Shown in pieces: positions 21,765-27,843 of a stretch of 27,843 nt of DNA. A model generated the notes under the pieces. The model did not search any database, was not told the DNA's origin, and saw only the letters and a list, made by a program, of their open reading frames with translations. This DNA is from a virus, in IMG/VR virus record IMGVR_UViG_3300043425_000929, positions 1 through 27,843 of that record. One strand, given 5' to 3'. The position numbers and the translations under genes are program-made. Each line of letters begins with the position of its first letter. Within the stretch, counting starts at the first letter, position 1.

Positions 21765-22038
21765 TTAATAATTCCTCAAAAGAGTATCTTGCATAATTTA
21801 GTAGCATGATACCGTTATCTGTTTCACCGTGTAATTTACTTATATGGACAGCTTCTGCCATTGCAGGCTCTTCATGCTTGAATATAAAACAATCTCCAAA
21901 CATTTGCAAGAGTATTTCTCTATTCATCTCGAAGTTATTTGTTAAATCATCATATCGACCAAACAAGTTGGTATATTGATTTGAGTAAGCAACTCGAAGT
22001 CCATCTTTAGTTATTAGTATATATATTCCTGTTTCCAT
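21739..22038 (-). CDS. T4-like conserved protein (99 aa)
   Basis: The product METGIYILITKDGLRVAYSN, with FGRYDDLTNNFEMNREILLQ then MFGDCFIF, matches small proteins I recall from T4-like cyanophages that have the same GxRVAY.. and NxxxxxxMFGxC blocks. Function unknown. It is the first gene of the minus-strand transcript, fed by the promoter at 22072-22100. Confidence 0.78.
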   Translation of the reverse strand: METGIYILITKDGLRVAYSNQYTNLFGRYDDLTNNFEMNREILLQMFGDCFIFKHEEPAMAEAVHISKLHGETDNGIMLLNYARYSFEELLNGNKTSDA

Positions 22039-22071
22039 TTGATTTTTCTTAATTTATTCGTATTCGAGAAA

Positions 22072-22100
22072 ATATTAACATAAATAAGTATATTAGTCAA
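22072..22100 (-). promoter_or_regulatory. Sigma70-like promoter for the minus-strand block
   Basis: TTGACT (22100-22095) and TAATAT (22077-22072) are separated by 17 bp, in the 82-bp divergent gap. It points towards the 99-aa gene at 22038 and the replication block. It lacks the module A-G leader. Confidence 0.55.
22079..22086 (+). promoter_or_regulatory. T4-late-like promoter motif (CATAAATA)
   Basis: CATAAATA differs from the T4 late consensus TATAAATA by one base and is followed by AGTATATT. It lies 34 bases before the ATG of the first plus-strand gene. In such AT-rich DNA one match could be chance; its location at the strand switch raises its weight. Confidence 0.4.
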
Positions 22101-22120
22101 CTATAGATTGAGATATTAAT

Positions 22121-22399
22121 ATGGAACAATTCTTTAAATTAGTCGCAGACGTTGGATTTCCTATAGCGGCCGCATGTGGTGCTGGATACTTTGTATTCTT
22201 AACACTTAAGTTTATTCTTGAAGGTGTTACAGGTGGTGTTAAAAGTATGGCAGGAATTATTATTGCACTTGATAAACGAGTAGCAACTATGAACCACGAC
22301 GTACTACGTATCGATACTAAAGTAAGTCATGCATTAGGTATTCCACCTGATTTAGATAGAATATCACGAGCAGAACAATCTGACGCTAGACGAGACTAA
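22121..22399 (+). CDS. Small membrane protein, holin-like architecture (92 aa), copy 1
   Basis: One N-terminal transmembrane segment (about 13-34, GFPIAAACGAGYFVFLTLKF) is followed by an amphipathic helix (KRVATMNHDVLRIDTKV) and a charged tail (RAEQSDARRD). This matches the shape of small phage holins of the BhlA/UviB type and of unnamed membrane proteins in T4-like phages. It is clearly paralogous to the next gene (GFPIxAAxGxGYFV shared). Holin function is inferred. Confidence 0.75.
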   Translation: MEQFFKLVADVGFPIAAACGAGYFVFLTLKFILEGVTGGVKSMAGIIIALDKRVATMNHDVLRIDTKVSHALGIPPDLDRISRAEQSDARRD

Positions 22400-22400
22400 T

Positions 22401-22658
22401 ATGGATATAGTAGAATTAATTAATAAATACGGGTTCCCAATTGTTGCCGCTGGTGGTCTAGGTTACTTTGTTTACTACGTTTGGAAATGGGTAACTGAAG
22501 AAATTGAACCAGTTATTGGAGATTCTAAAAAAGTTTTGGTTGATTTGATTGACCGTATCAGAATGCTTGATAATGATTTAATCAGATTAACACAGAAAGT
22601 TAATACATTCTTAGCCATTGAAGATGCTAAGAAAAGGGATAGGAATAATAAGCAATAG
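22401..22658 (+). CDS. Small membrane protein, holin-like architecture (85 aa), copy 2
   Basis: MDIVELINKYGFPIVAAGGL then GYFVYYVWKW is one N-terminal transmembrane segment, followed by a helix DLIDRIRMLDNDLIRLTQKV and a basic tail. The order and spacing match the preceding gene, one base apart, indicating tandem duplication. A two-component holin/antiholin or membrane-scaffold pair is possible but unproven. Confidence 0.75.
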   Translation: MDIVELINKYGFPIVAAGGLGYFVYYVWKWVTEEIEPVIGDSKKVLVDLIDRIRMLDNDLIRLTQKVNTFLAIEDAKKRDRNNKQ

Positions 22659-22689
22659 AATCTTATCAAGGGGTAACACCGAGATTCTA
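22656..22689 (+). repeat. Inverted repeat at end of holin-like pair
   Basis: TAGAATCT (22656-22663) and AGATTCTA (22682-22689) are perfect 8-bp inverted repeats around an 18-base loop. The left arm contains the stop codon of copy 2. No T-run follows, so it is not a standard intrinsic terminator. It may be a weak terminator or mRNA 3' end. Confidence 0.5.
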
Positions 22690-22693
22690 CAAG

Positions 22694-22713
22694 TTGTCAA
22701 GTAGTTTGTCAAG
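22694..22713 (+). repeat. Tandem TTGTCAAG repeat, 12-bp period
   Basis: TTGTCAAG occurs at 22694-22701 and again at 22706-22713, one helical turn plus two bases apart. On the minus strand each copy contains TTGACA. It could be a protein-binding pair before the curli cassette, or chance. Confidence 0.35.
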
Positions 22714-22729
22714 AGAAATTTAAAAATAT

Positions 22730-22737
22730 TGTAAATA
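22730..22737 (+). promoter_or_regulatory. Late-like motif (TGTAAATA) before the curli cassette
   Basis: TGTAAATA differs from TATAAATA by one base and lies 53 bases upstream of the csgF start, in the only gap (22659-22790) between the holin-like pair and the cassette. No sigma70 consensus pair is visible there on the plus strand. A weak call in AT-rich DNA. Confidence 0.35.
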
Positions 22738-22790
22738 ATTAGTAACATCATGGTTTAGTTGATTGATTTGAATTACGGAACTGAGCCAAA

Positions 22791-23231
22791 ATGAAAATAT
22801 TAATATTTGCTATATGTCTATTACTATGTGGTAGTGCATATGCTACCGAATTAGTGCACGAGTTTTTTTCACCAGCCTTTTCAGGTAATGGTTATTCAAC
22901 TCATATATTAACCATTGAGCAAATTGAGTCTCAGCGTAAACAAAAAATTAAAGATGAACAGAAAGCGGCTGAGACTAAAGCTGAATTAGCCGCTAAACAA
23001 ACAAATCTTGCTAAGTTTTTAGTGAATGTTGAGTCTAGAATATATGCTCAATTATCTAAGCAACTTGCAGATGAAATGTTTGCCGAAGGTGGTGCTGATT
23101 CCGGTGAAATGAATTTTCAAGGAACTAACATATCATGGTACAAAACAGGAAGTGATGTAACCTTAACTATTCTTGAAGATAACGGTAATAGAACCGAAGT
23201 TACTGTGCCGATAGCAGGATTCTCATTTTAA
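22791..23231 (+). CDS. csgF: CsgF-like curli assembly factor
   Basis: A 146-aa secreted protein with signal peptide MKILIFAICLLLCGSAYA, cut before TELV. The mature start (ELVHEFFSPAFSGNGYSTH) matches the CsgF N-terminus (strand, then xNPxFGGNP, which plugs the CsgG pore). An inserted charged helix (about 45-75, QRKQKIKDEQKAAETKAELA) is longer than in E. coli CsgF. The C-terminal part (YKTGSDVTLTILEDNGNRTE then VTVPIAGF) fits the CsgF beta region. CsgF couples pore and fibre in the type VIII system. It runs into csgG by a TAATG overlap. Confidence 0.85.
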   Translation: MKILIFAICLLLCGSAYATELVHEFFSPAFSGNGYSTHILTIEQIESQRKQKIKDEQKAAETKAELAAKQTNLAKFLVNVESRIYAQLSKQLADEMFAEGGADSGEMNFQGTNISWYKTGSDVTLTILEDNGNRTEVTVPIAGFSF

Positions 23232-24010
23232 TGATTCGTTTATTGATACTAATATTCGTTTTGTCAGGATGTGCTAACGTTCATATGAATGCGGCAAAAG
23301 AAGAACCTGTCAAGATAGAAGCTAGAAAAAAGATTGTTGATGCTTTACCTGAATTGGATGGACCACCGATTCCTATCGCAGTGTATTCGTTCGCAGATAA
23401 GACAGGTCAAAAGAAGTCATCAGATAATCTGGCATTGTTTAGTACCGCAGTAACGCAAGGTGCAGAAGTGTTTCTAATCAAAGCGTTACAAGATAGTAAG
23501 AATTGGTTTAAAGTAGTAGAAAGGGTGGGACTTGATAATCTTATTAAAGAAAGACAGTTGATAAGAAATCAAAGAGAAGTATATGAAGGTAAAGAAGCAA
23601 AGCCATTAAAACCAATGATGGTTGCTGGTGTAATGATAGAAGGAGGTATCATTGGATATGATACTAACATCAGGTCAGGTGGTAATGGTGCTAGATTATT
23701 AGGTATTGGTGTTTCACAGCAATATAGAGTAGATGAAATTGTAATCTCTATTAGATTGGTGAATGTCAATTCGGGTGAAGTAATGTTAACTAACGCAGTA
23801 TCCAAAACGATTTACAGTACTCAACATAACTTAGGTATCATGAAGTTTGTTGATTCAGGTACTAAGTCGATTGAGTTTGAAAATGGAGTTGCACTTAATG
23901 AACCTACTACATTCGCAGTAAGAGTTGCGATTGAACAAGCGGTTTATGAATTGATAATAGATGGAGAAAAGAAAGGTTATTGGAAATTTAAAAAGGAAAA
24001 ACAGCAATGA
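23231..24010 (+). CDS. csgG: CsgG curli secretion pore lipoprotein
   Basis: A 259-aa close relative of E. coli CsgG. The lipoprotein signal is MIRLLILIFVLSGC (Cys14). Signature blocks: IAVYSFADKTGQ, FSTAVTQGAEVFLIKALQDS, IKERQLIRNQRE, VAGVMIEGGIIGYDTN, SGGNGARLLGIGVSQQY, VNSGEV, and the C-terminal IDGEKKGYW (DGxxxGxW). CsgG forms a nonameric outer-membrane channel exporting curlin subunits. The FSTAV eyelet is kept, but positions aligned with the E. coli constriction Tyr and Asn look replaced (Asp and Leu), so the gate may differ. Its last four bases overlap the curlin-like gene. Confidence 0.95.
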   Translation: MIRLLILIFVLSGCANVHMNAAKEEPVKIEARKKIVDALPELDGPPIPIAVYSFADKTGQKKSSDNLALFSTAVTQGAEVFLIKALQDSKNWFKVVERVGLDNLIKERQLIRNQREVYEGKEAKPLKPMMVAGVMIEGGIIGYDTNIRSGGNGARLLGIGVSQQYRVDEIVISIRLVNVNSGEVMLTNAVSKTIYSTQHNLGIMKFVDSGTKSIEFENGVALNEPTTFAVRVAIEQAVYELIIDGEKKGYWKFKKEKQQ

Positions 24011-24594
24011 AAAAAATAGCATTAATCTTTATGATGATAATGCTTAGTAATGTATATGCCGCAGAAATTTATATTGAACAGTCAGGAAGTAGTTCTACTG
24101 TCAATATAAATCAAGAAGGTATAGGTAATATTGTAGGTGATTCACTGAATCCGCTTTATATTGGCGGTGGTTCGAATAACGTTGATATCGACCAAATCGG
24201 TGATAATAACAACCTTCAAGGTGTTGTAAATGGTGCAGGAACAGCAACCACAGTAACAACTAATGGTTCAGGTAATATTCAAATTATTAATTGTGGTACA
24301 ACAACATCAGCAGGATGTTCATCATCAGTAATCAAACAAGTAGTTACTGGAAGTGATAACACTATAACTCAAGATTTAGGTACTGGTGCTAATCATAACA
24401 GTGAGATTACGATTACTGGAAGTGATAACGCAGTGACTCATACTAGCACAAATGCTGGTGCAAGTACTGTAGATATTTCAGTGAGTGGTAATCAAAATAC
24501 TGTGGGAGTAACACAAAGTGGACTTACAGCGAAAACTGTATCAGTTAGTTCTACTGGTAATAGCAATAATATTACTATCAACCAGTCAGAATAG
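24007..24594 (+). CDS. Curlin-like repeat protein
   Basis: A 195-aa secreted protein: signal peptide MKKIALIFMMIMLSNVYA, then beta-strand-loop repeats of the type IxQxG..N (IEQSG, VNINQEGIGN, VDIDQIGDNNN, ITQD, GVTQSGL, ITINQS) rich in Asn, Gly, Ser, Thr and Gln. This is the pattern of CsgA/CsgB amyloid subunits, but spacing is irregular and a Cys pair (CGTTTSAGC) is unlike E. coli curlins. It probably is the secreted amyloid substrate of CsgG. AAGGA precedes the ATG. Its last 77 bases also encode the start of the FecR gene in another frame. Confidence 0.82.
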   Translation: MKKIALIFMMIMLSNVYAAEIYIEQSGSSSTVNINQEGIGNIVGDSLNPLYIGGGSNNVDIDQIGDNNNLQGVVNGAGTATTVTTNGSGNIQIINCGTTTSAGCSSSVIKQVVTGSDNTITQDLGTGANHNSEITITGSDNAVTHTSTNAGASTVDISVSGNQNTVGVTQSGLTAKTVSVSSTGNSNNITINQSE

Positions 24595-25615
24595 TTATTC
24601 AGCAATCGGTAAAGTTTCAGAACAAACAGGTCCTACCGAGATTGTCCGACAAAGCAAATCAATAGAGAGTAAATTAAACTCTTCTATTGAGATGCTTGAC
24701 ACTGTGGTAACCGCAAAGTCTAAAGTGTTACTAACGTTCGAAGATGATACAACAGTTAAGATTACTGAACAATCTAAATTAATTATCGATGATTTTGTTT
24801 ATGATAATAAAAAAGGTGCTGGTAAATTAGCATTAAAAGTTGCTTTGGGTACGGCAAGATATGCTTCAGGACAGATAGCTAAGAGTAACCCACAATCAGT
24901 TAACATACAGACACCAACAGCAACAATTGCAGTTCGTGGTACTGATTTTAGTATGACTGTAGATGAATTAGGTAGAAGTTTGGTGATGCTTTTACCTTCT
25001 TGTGATAAGAAAGCGTGTGTAACAGGTGCTATTGAAGTGAGTACCGATGCAGGTTCTGTTTTTATGAATCAAGCATATCAAACAACTGTAGTTGCTACAC
25101 GAGACCAAGCACCAACTAAGCCTGTGATTGTTAATATAGACCAGGCAAATATTAATAACTTGTTGATTGTTGCACCTCCAAAACAAGTAGAAGAACAAAA
25201 GATACAGCAAGATAATAAAACTGTATTAGATTATAACTTTTTAGATAGAGATTTATTAGAGTATAACAAACTAGATGAAGATGAATTAAAAAGGTTTAGT
25301 TTACTTGATATGAATTTTTTATCTTTTGATTTGTTACCAAATATTTTGGATGAATCGAATAGGTCATTAGCGGCAAGTCAAGAAGCAATGCTAGAAGAAA
25401 AAACTTTGCTTCCTGGATATAATGAAGCATCAGGATTGAAATATGGTATAGATGAAAATGGTAAGTTGATTTTAACAAAGATTGCTAATCATACTGCACA
25501 AGTGACAGTTGATAAAGAGCATGATGTGATTGTTAGTATTACGCAGGATAGTTCACCACTGATACAAAAAGTGAATGGTGGTGGAACAACAACAATTAAC
25601 ATTAATCAGAAATAG
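24518..25615 (+). CDS. FecR-domain exported protein with curlin-like tail
   Basis: 365 aa from a GTG at 24518, the only start after an in-frame TAA (24509-24511); GGGAG (24504-24508) lies nine bases upstream. A signal peptide (about 1-29, LVLLVIAIILLSTSQNSYSA) lies inside the curlin gene. Residues about 33-150 are a FecR domain, with IQTPTATIAVRGTDF (130-144) diagnostic. A Leu/Asp-rich stretch (237-277) repeats every five residues. The C-terminus (GGGTTTININQK) resembles a curlin strand. FecR domains bind or sense extracellular polymers. It may nucleate or tether curlin, or sense it, with the CHASE2 gene nearby. Confidence 0.85.
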   Translation: MDLQRKLYQLVLLVIAIILLSTSQNSYSAIGKVSEQTGPTEIVRQSKSIESKLNSSIEMLDTVVTAKSKVLLTFEDDTTVKITEQSKLIIDDFVYDNKKGAGKLALKVALGTARYASGQIAKSNPQSVNIQTPTATIAVRGTDFSMTVDELGRSLVMLLPSCDKKACVTGAIEVSTDAGSVFMNQAYQTTVVATRDQAPTKPVIVNIDQANINNLLIVAPPKQVEEQKIQQDNKTVLDYNFLDRDLLEYNKLDEDELKRFSLLDMNFLSFDLLPNILDESNRSLAASQEAMLEEKTLLPGYNEASGLKYGIDENGKLILTKIANHTAQVTVDKEHDVIVSITQDSSPLIQKVNGGGTTTININQK

Positions 25616-25623
25616 GAGTAAAA

Positions 25624-27618
25624 ATGCTAAAGCAATCTTTATTAACAGTGGCATTAATCGGTGTGTTTGGTACAGTTCAATCAGCACCTTTAGTATTAGA
25701 AGGCGATTACATCAAAATTGGTGTAAACGAAGTAGGTACATTAGGTTCTAATGGTAATACATCACCTGGTGTTCTATATGATAACACCGGCACAGGAACA
25801 TTCAACACAGCATATGACTACTTAACTCCTGGTTCACCATTCGAAGGATGGACTGTTCAATATAATGGAACAGAATCAGTGATGAATAACAATGCTCAAT
25901 GGTCATCACCACAAATGACAGGTACACTAACAAGTTACAATGGTGTTGCTTACAATGGTACAACATTCGACAATCGAGCAGTTTGGGAAGGTACTTCAGT
26001 AAACTTTGATTTGTTACATGATGTTCGCTTCAATGATAATCAAAAGTTTGTGGATATTACATCAATATTGACAGCTAAAGTTGCAATGACTGATTTATAC
26101 TTCGCAAGATATACAGACCCTGACGCACGTGCGGCCGCTGGTGACAGTTCTGCTACAACAAACACATTAGGATTCTCACCTATTCCAGTAACTCAAGTTG
26201 TATTTTCTGAAGCTTTAGTATCTAGATATGCACTTGGTTTATACTCAGCGGCACCTAACGTAGGCGCAGGTGTTAGTTCAGGTTGGTCAACAGACGCAAC
26301 AACATATTACACCGGTGCAAATGATGGTAATGGTGACTATACGATAGGTTTAGGCTTCCACGTACCAACAGTAGCAATTGGTGACATCGTTACCTTTAAT
26401 TATGCATACATCTTTGGACCTAGCACATTATCTGCTGGTTCTACTGCTGTTACTTCAGGTGCTGGTGGTGGCGTTCCTGGTGAAGTTCCTGGTTGTGTGT
26501 CTGATTGTACATTACCACCTGACCCTAGTTCAACTCCTACATTAGTATCAACAGACGTTGAGTTATCTAGTGTATCTGTAGTTCATAGAGGTGATACTGA
26601 TACTGCAATCGAATACGACTATGCAACATCAAAAGGTTCTAAAGTATTAGCTGTAAATCAAACTACAACTACAACTTTAACAACTCCAGTAACAACTACA
26701 GTAGCTTCTACTTCAACTACAGTTGAAACATATAGTGATTCATCAGTAGTTCGTACAGTTGGTGCAACTACAACGACATCAAGTACAGTTAATGACGTAA
26801 CAGAATCAGAATATGATACTGCATTCTCAACAAGAATTGACCAATTTGATAGATTGTCAGCATCAAATGAAATGTACAATAGACAGTTAAATAGTAATAT
26901 CATGGATAGATTTGTAGCAGGTCAAACTGGTGCTTATTTAAACATCGATAGTCAAACTAGCAATACACAAGATACCTATAAACAAAAAGCAAATCGTTTT
27001 GGTGTTGGAGTAGACAAGTCTATTACTGATAATTTGAATGTAGGTTTTCAATACAATAACATTTCATCAAGATTATCTGGAACTAATGCAGGTGGACGTT
27101 TAGATAAAAATCATGTTGGTGCATATGCTGTATACACTAAAAACAATTGGGTGTTTGTAAACGATATTGGTTTCTCATATAACGATTACAAAACAAATCA
27201 CAGTTTACCTGAATTGAATGCAACAAATAGTTCAAGTGCTAATGGATATGACTTATGGGTTAGCGGTAGAGCATATACTCCATCACTAAAAGGATTCAGA
27301 CCATATGCTGGTATTAGAATTGAAAACAACAACTTAGATTCAGCTAAAGATAAAGGTACTGAATTGACTGCTGTTAGTTATAGTAAAATTAATTCAACAA
27401 ATACAACAGGTGAATATGGTATCAGATACGATTATCAATACAAAAAAGTTAACTTGTTAGCTGAAGTTGGTTCTAATTCTGATAATATCAAACTATACAA
27501 AGCAGGTATTAACTTTATTCCAAATGAAAAAGTTATTGGTGGTGTATCATTTACGCAACAAGAATATGATAATATCAAGAATGATGTGATTTCAGCTAAT
27601 ATAAAAGTTAATTTCTAA
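25624..27618 (+). CDS. Outer-membrane protein with autotransporter-like beta-barrel (664 aa)
   Basis: Signal peptide MLKQSLLTVALIGVFGTVQSA. An N-terminal beta-rich domain (about 22-300, LEGDYIKIGVNEVGTLGS...) is followed by a Pro/Cys hinge (GCVSDCTLPPDPSSTP) and a Thr/Ser/Val-rich stretch (about 340-395). From about 410 amphipathic strands alternate (NRFGVGVDKSITDNLNVGFQ, NHVGAYAVYTKNNWVFVNDI) and end with a terminal Phe (VNF), as in autotransporter barrels. It probably displays the passenger outside the host cell. AGGAG precedes the ATG, nine bases after the FecR stop. No passenger protease motif is seen. Confidence 0.8.
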   Translation: MLKQSLLTVALIGVFGTVQSAPLVLEGDYIKIGVNEVGTLGSNGNTSPGVLYDNTGTGTFNTAYDYLTPGSPFEGWTVQYNGTESVMNNNAQWSSPQMTGTLTSYNGVAYNGTTFDNRAVWEGTSVNFDLLHDVRFNDNQKFVDITSILTAKVAMTDLYFARYTDPDARAAAGDSSATTNTLGFSPIPVTQVVFSEALVSRYALGLYSAAPNVGAGVSSGWSTDATTYYTGANDGNGDYTIGLGFHVPTVAIGDIVTFNYAYIFGPSTLSAGSTAVTSGAGGGVPGEVPGCVSDCTLPPDPSSTPTLVSTDVELSSVSVVHRGDTDTAIEYDYATSKGSKVLAVNQTTTTTLTTPVTTTVASTSTTVETYSDSSVVRTVGATTTTSSTVNDVTESEYDTAFSTRIDQFDRLSASNEMYNRQLNSNIMDRFVAGQTGAYLNIDSQTSNTQDTYKQKANRFGVGVDKSITDNLNVGFQYNNISSRLSGTNAGGRLDKNHVGAYAVYTKNNWVFVNDIGFSYNDYKTNHSLPELNATNSSSANGYDLWVSGRAYTPSLKGFRPYAGIRIENNNLDSAKDKGTELTAVSYSKINSTNTTGEYGIRYDYQYKKVNLLAEVGSNSDNIKLYKAGINFIPNEKVIGGVSFTQQEYDNIKNDVISANIKVNF

Positions 27619-27627
27619 TTTTTAACG

Positions 27628-27635
27628 ACTAAATA
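27628..27635 (+). promoter_or_regulatory. Late-like motif (ACTAAATA) before CHASE2 gene
   Basis: ACTAAATA, followed by AGTAATC, repeats the TAAATAAGTA core found at 22081. It lies just eight bases before the ATG at 27643, so transcription from it would make a nearly leaderless mRNA. Coincidence is quite possible. Confidence 0.25.
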
Positions 27636-27642
27636 AGTAATC

Positions 27643-27843
27643 ATGAAAAAATTACTTAATCCATGGTTAGCGTTAATAACGTTAACTTTATTAGTAGTAA
27701 TCAGATTGGCAGACTTCAGTTTTATCGAGTCTGTCAGATTGCGATATTTTGACACATTAATTACAAGTGAATCTGTAAAGGTTTCTGAACAAATTCACGT
27801 TGTAAATATAGATGATAAGTCCATAGAAAAGTATGGACAATTT
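27643..27843 (+). CDS. CHASE2-domain sensor protein (partial, N-terminus)
   Basis: 67 codons open to the window edge. MKKLLNPWLALITLTLLVVI is a signal-anchor segment; RLRYFDTLI (about 33-41) and the following VVNIDDKSIEKYGQF (about 53-67) are the opening of a CHASE2 domain, an extracytoplasmic sensor usually fused to adenylate/guanylate cyclase, kinase or GGDEF outputs, and often beside FecR genes. The output domain lies beyond the window. No ribosome binding site is evident. Confidence 0.8.
   Translation, partial: MKKLLNPWLALITLTLLVVIRLADFSFIESVRLRYFDTLITSESVKVSEQIHVVNIDDKSIEKYGQF

Noticed and set aside
23569-23805. Minus-strand 78-codon frame inside csgG
   Set aside because: It is antisense to strongly conserved CsgG blocks and lacks a ribosome binding site.
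24007-25615. Curlin and FecR as one protein made by programmed frameshifting
   Set aside because: No slippery heptamer was seen in the overlap, and the FecR frame has its own ribosome binding site, start and signal peptide.
26658-26903. Minus-strand 81-codon frame inside the barrel gene
   Set aside because: Its Val-rich product is the antisense image of the Thr-rich linker (ACA/ACT codons).
22039-27843. Host chromosome fragment joined to phage DNA by misassembly
   Set aside because: Base composition, short gene spacing and the phage-like small membrane genes run across the junction without a break, though this cannot be excluded without read mapping.

Overview
The window is a piece of a large tailed-phage genome, most likely a T4-like myovirus of a Gram-negative aquatic bacterium. 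The DNA is AT-rich and packed with short genes that overlap by a few bases (TAATG and ATGA junctions). It carries a T4-type Rnh nuclease, a phage GroES-like co-chaperonin, a DexA-like exonuclease, PhoH, a PD-(D/E)XK exonuclease, an Rnl5-type RNA ligase, and several unnamed families that recur in T4-like marine phages. A SAR11 (pelagimyophage) host is an inference from this content and cannot be read directly from the sequence.

Bases 1-22038 are all on the minus strand. From the right end they hold the replication and nucleic-acid block (two conserved T4-like genes, GroES-like, Rnh, DUF6433-like), a glycan pair (nucleotidyltransferase-cupin fusion and GT2 glycosyltransferase), and a long 5' leader that folds on paper into a pseudoknotted RNA (about 17437-17572). 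Next come an exonuclease/PhoH block (14240-15647) and a zone of small accessory genes (about 8889-13245 and 16661-16820). In that zone at least seven near-identical sigma70-like promoter/leader modules (TTGACA-N16-TATACT or TATAAT) each drive a few genes. The leftmost 9 kb has an SPFH lipoprotein, a DexA-like exonuclease, an RNA ligase overlapping a metallophosphoesterase, an SGNH hydrolase and many small, often membrane, proteins. Ten further short genes were recovered by reading the gaps.

Transcription switches to the plus strand at 22039-22120. Two paralogous small membrane proteins (holin-like in shape) are followed by a curli / type VIII secretion-like cassette. It contains CsgF, CsgG, a curlin-like repeat protein, a FecR-domain protein whose signal peptide is encoded inside the curlin gene in another frame, a large outer-membrane protein with an autotransporter-like barrel, and the start of a CHASE2 sensor gene that runs off the window. 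The early promoters of the left part are absent here. T4-late-like TAAATA motifs occur instead, so the cassette may be expressed late.

The curli cassette is the most notable system. From memory, comparative work on pelagimyophages reported a widespread curli-related cluster of unclear function, so its existence is probably known. The FecR/CHASE2/barrel partners, the overlap coding and the RNA element deserve attention.
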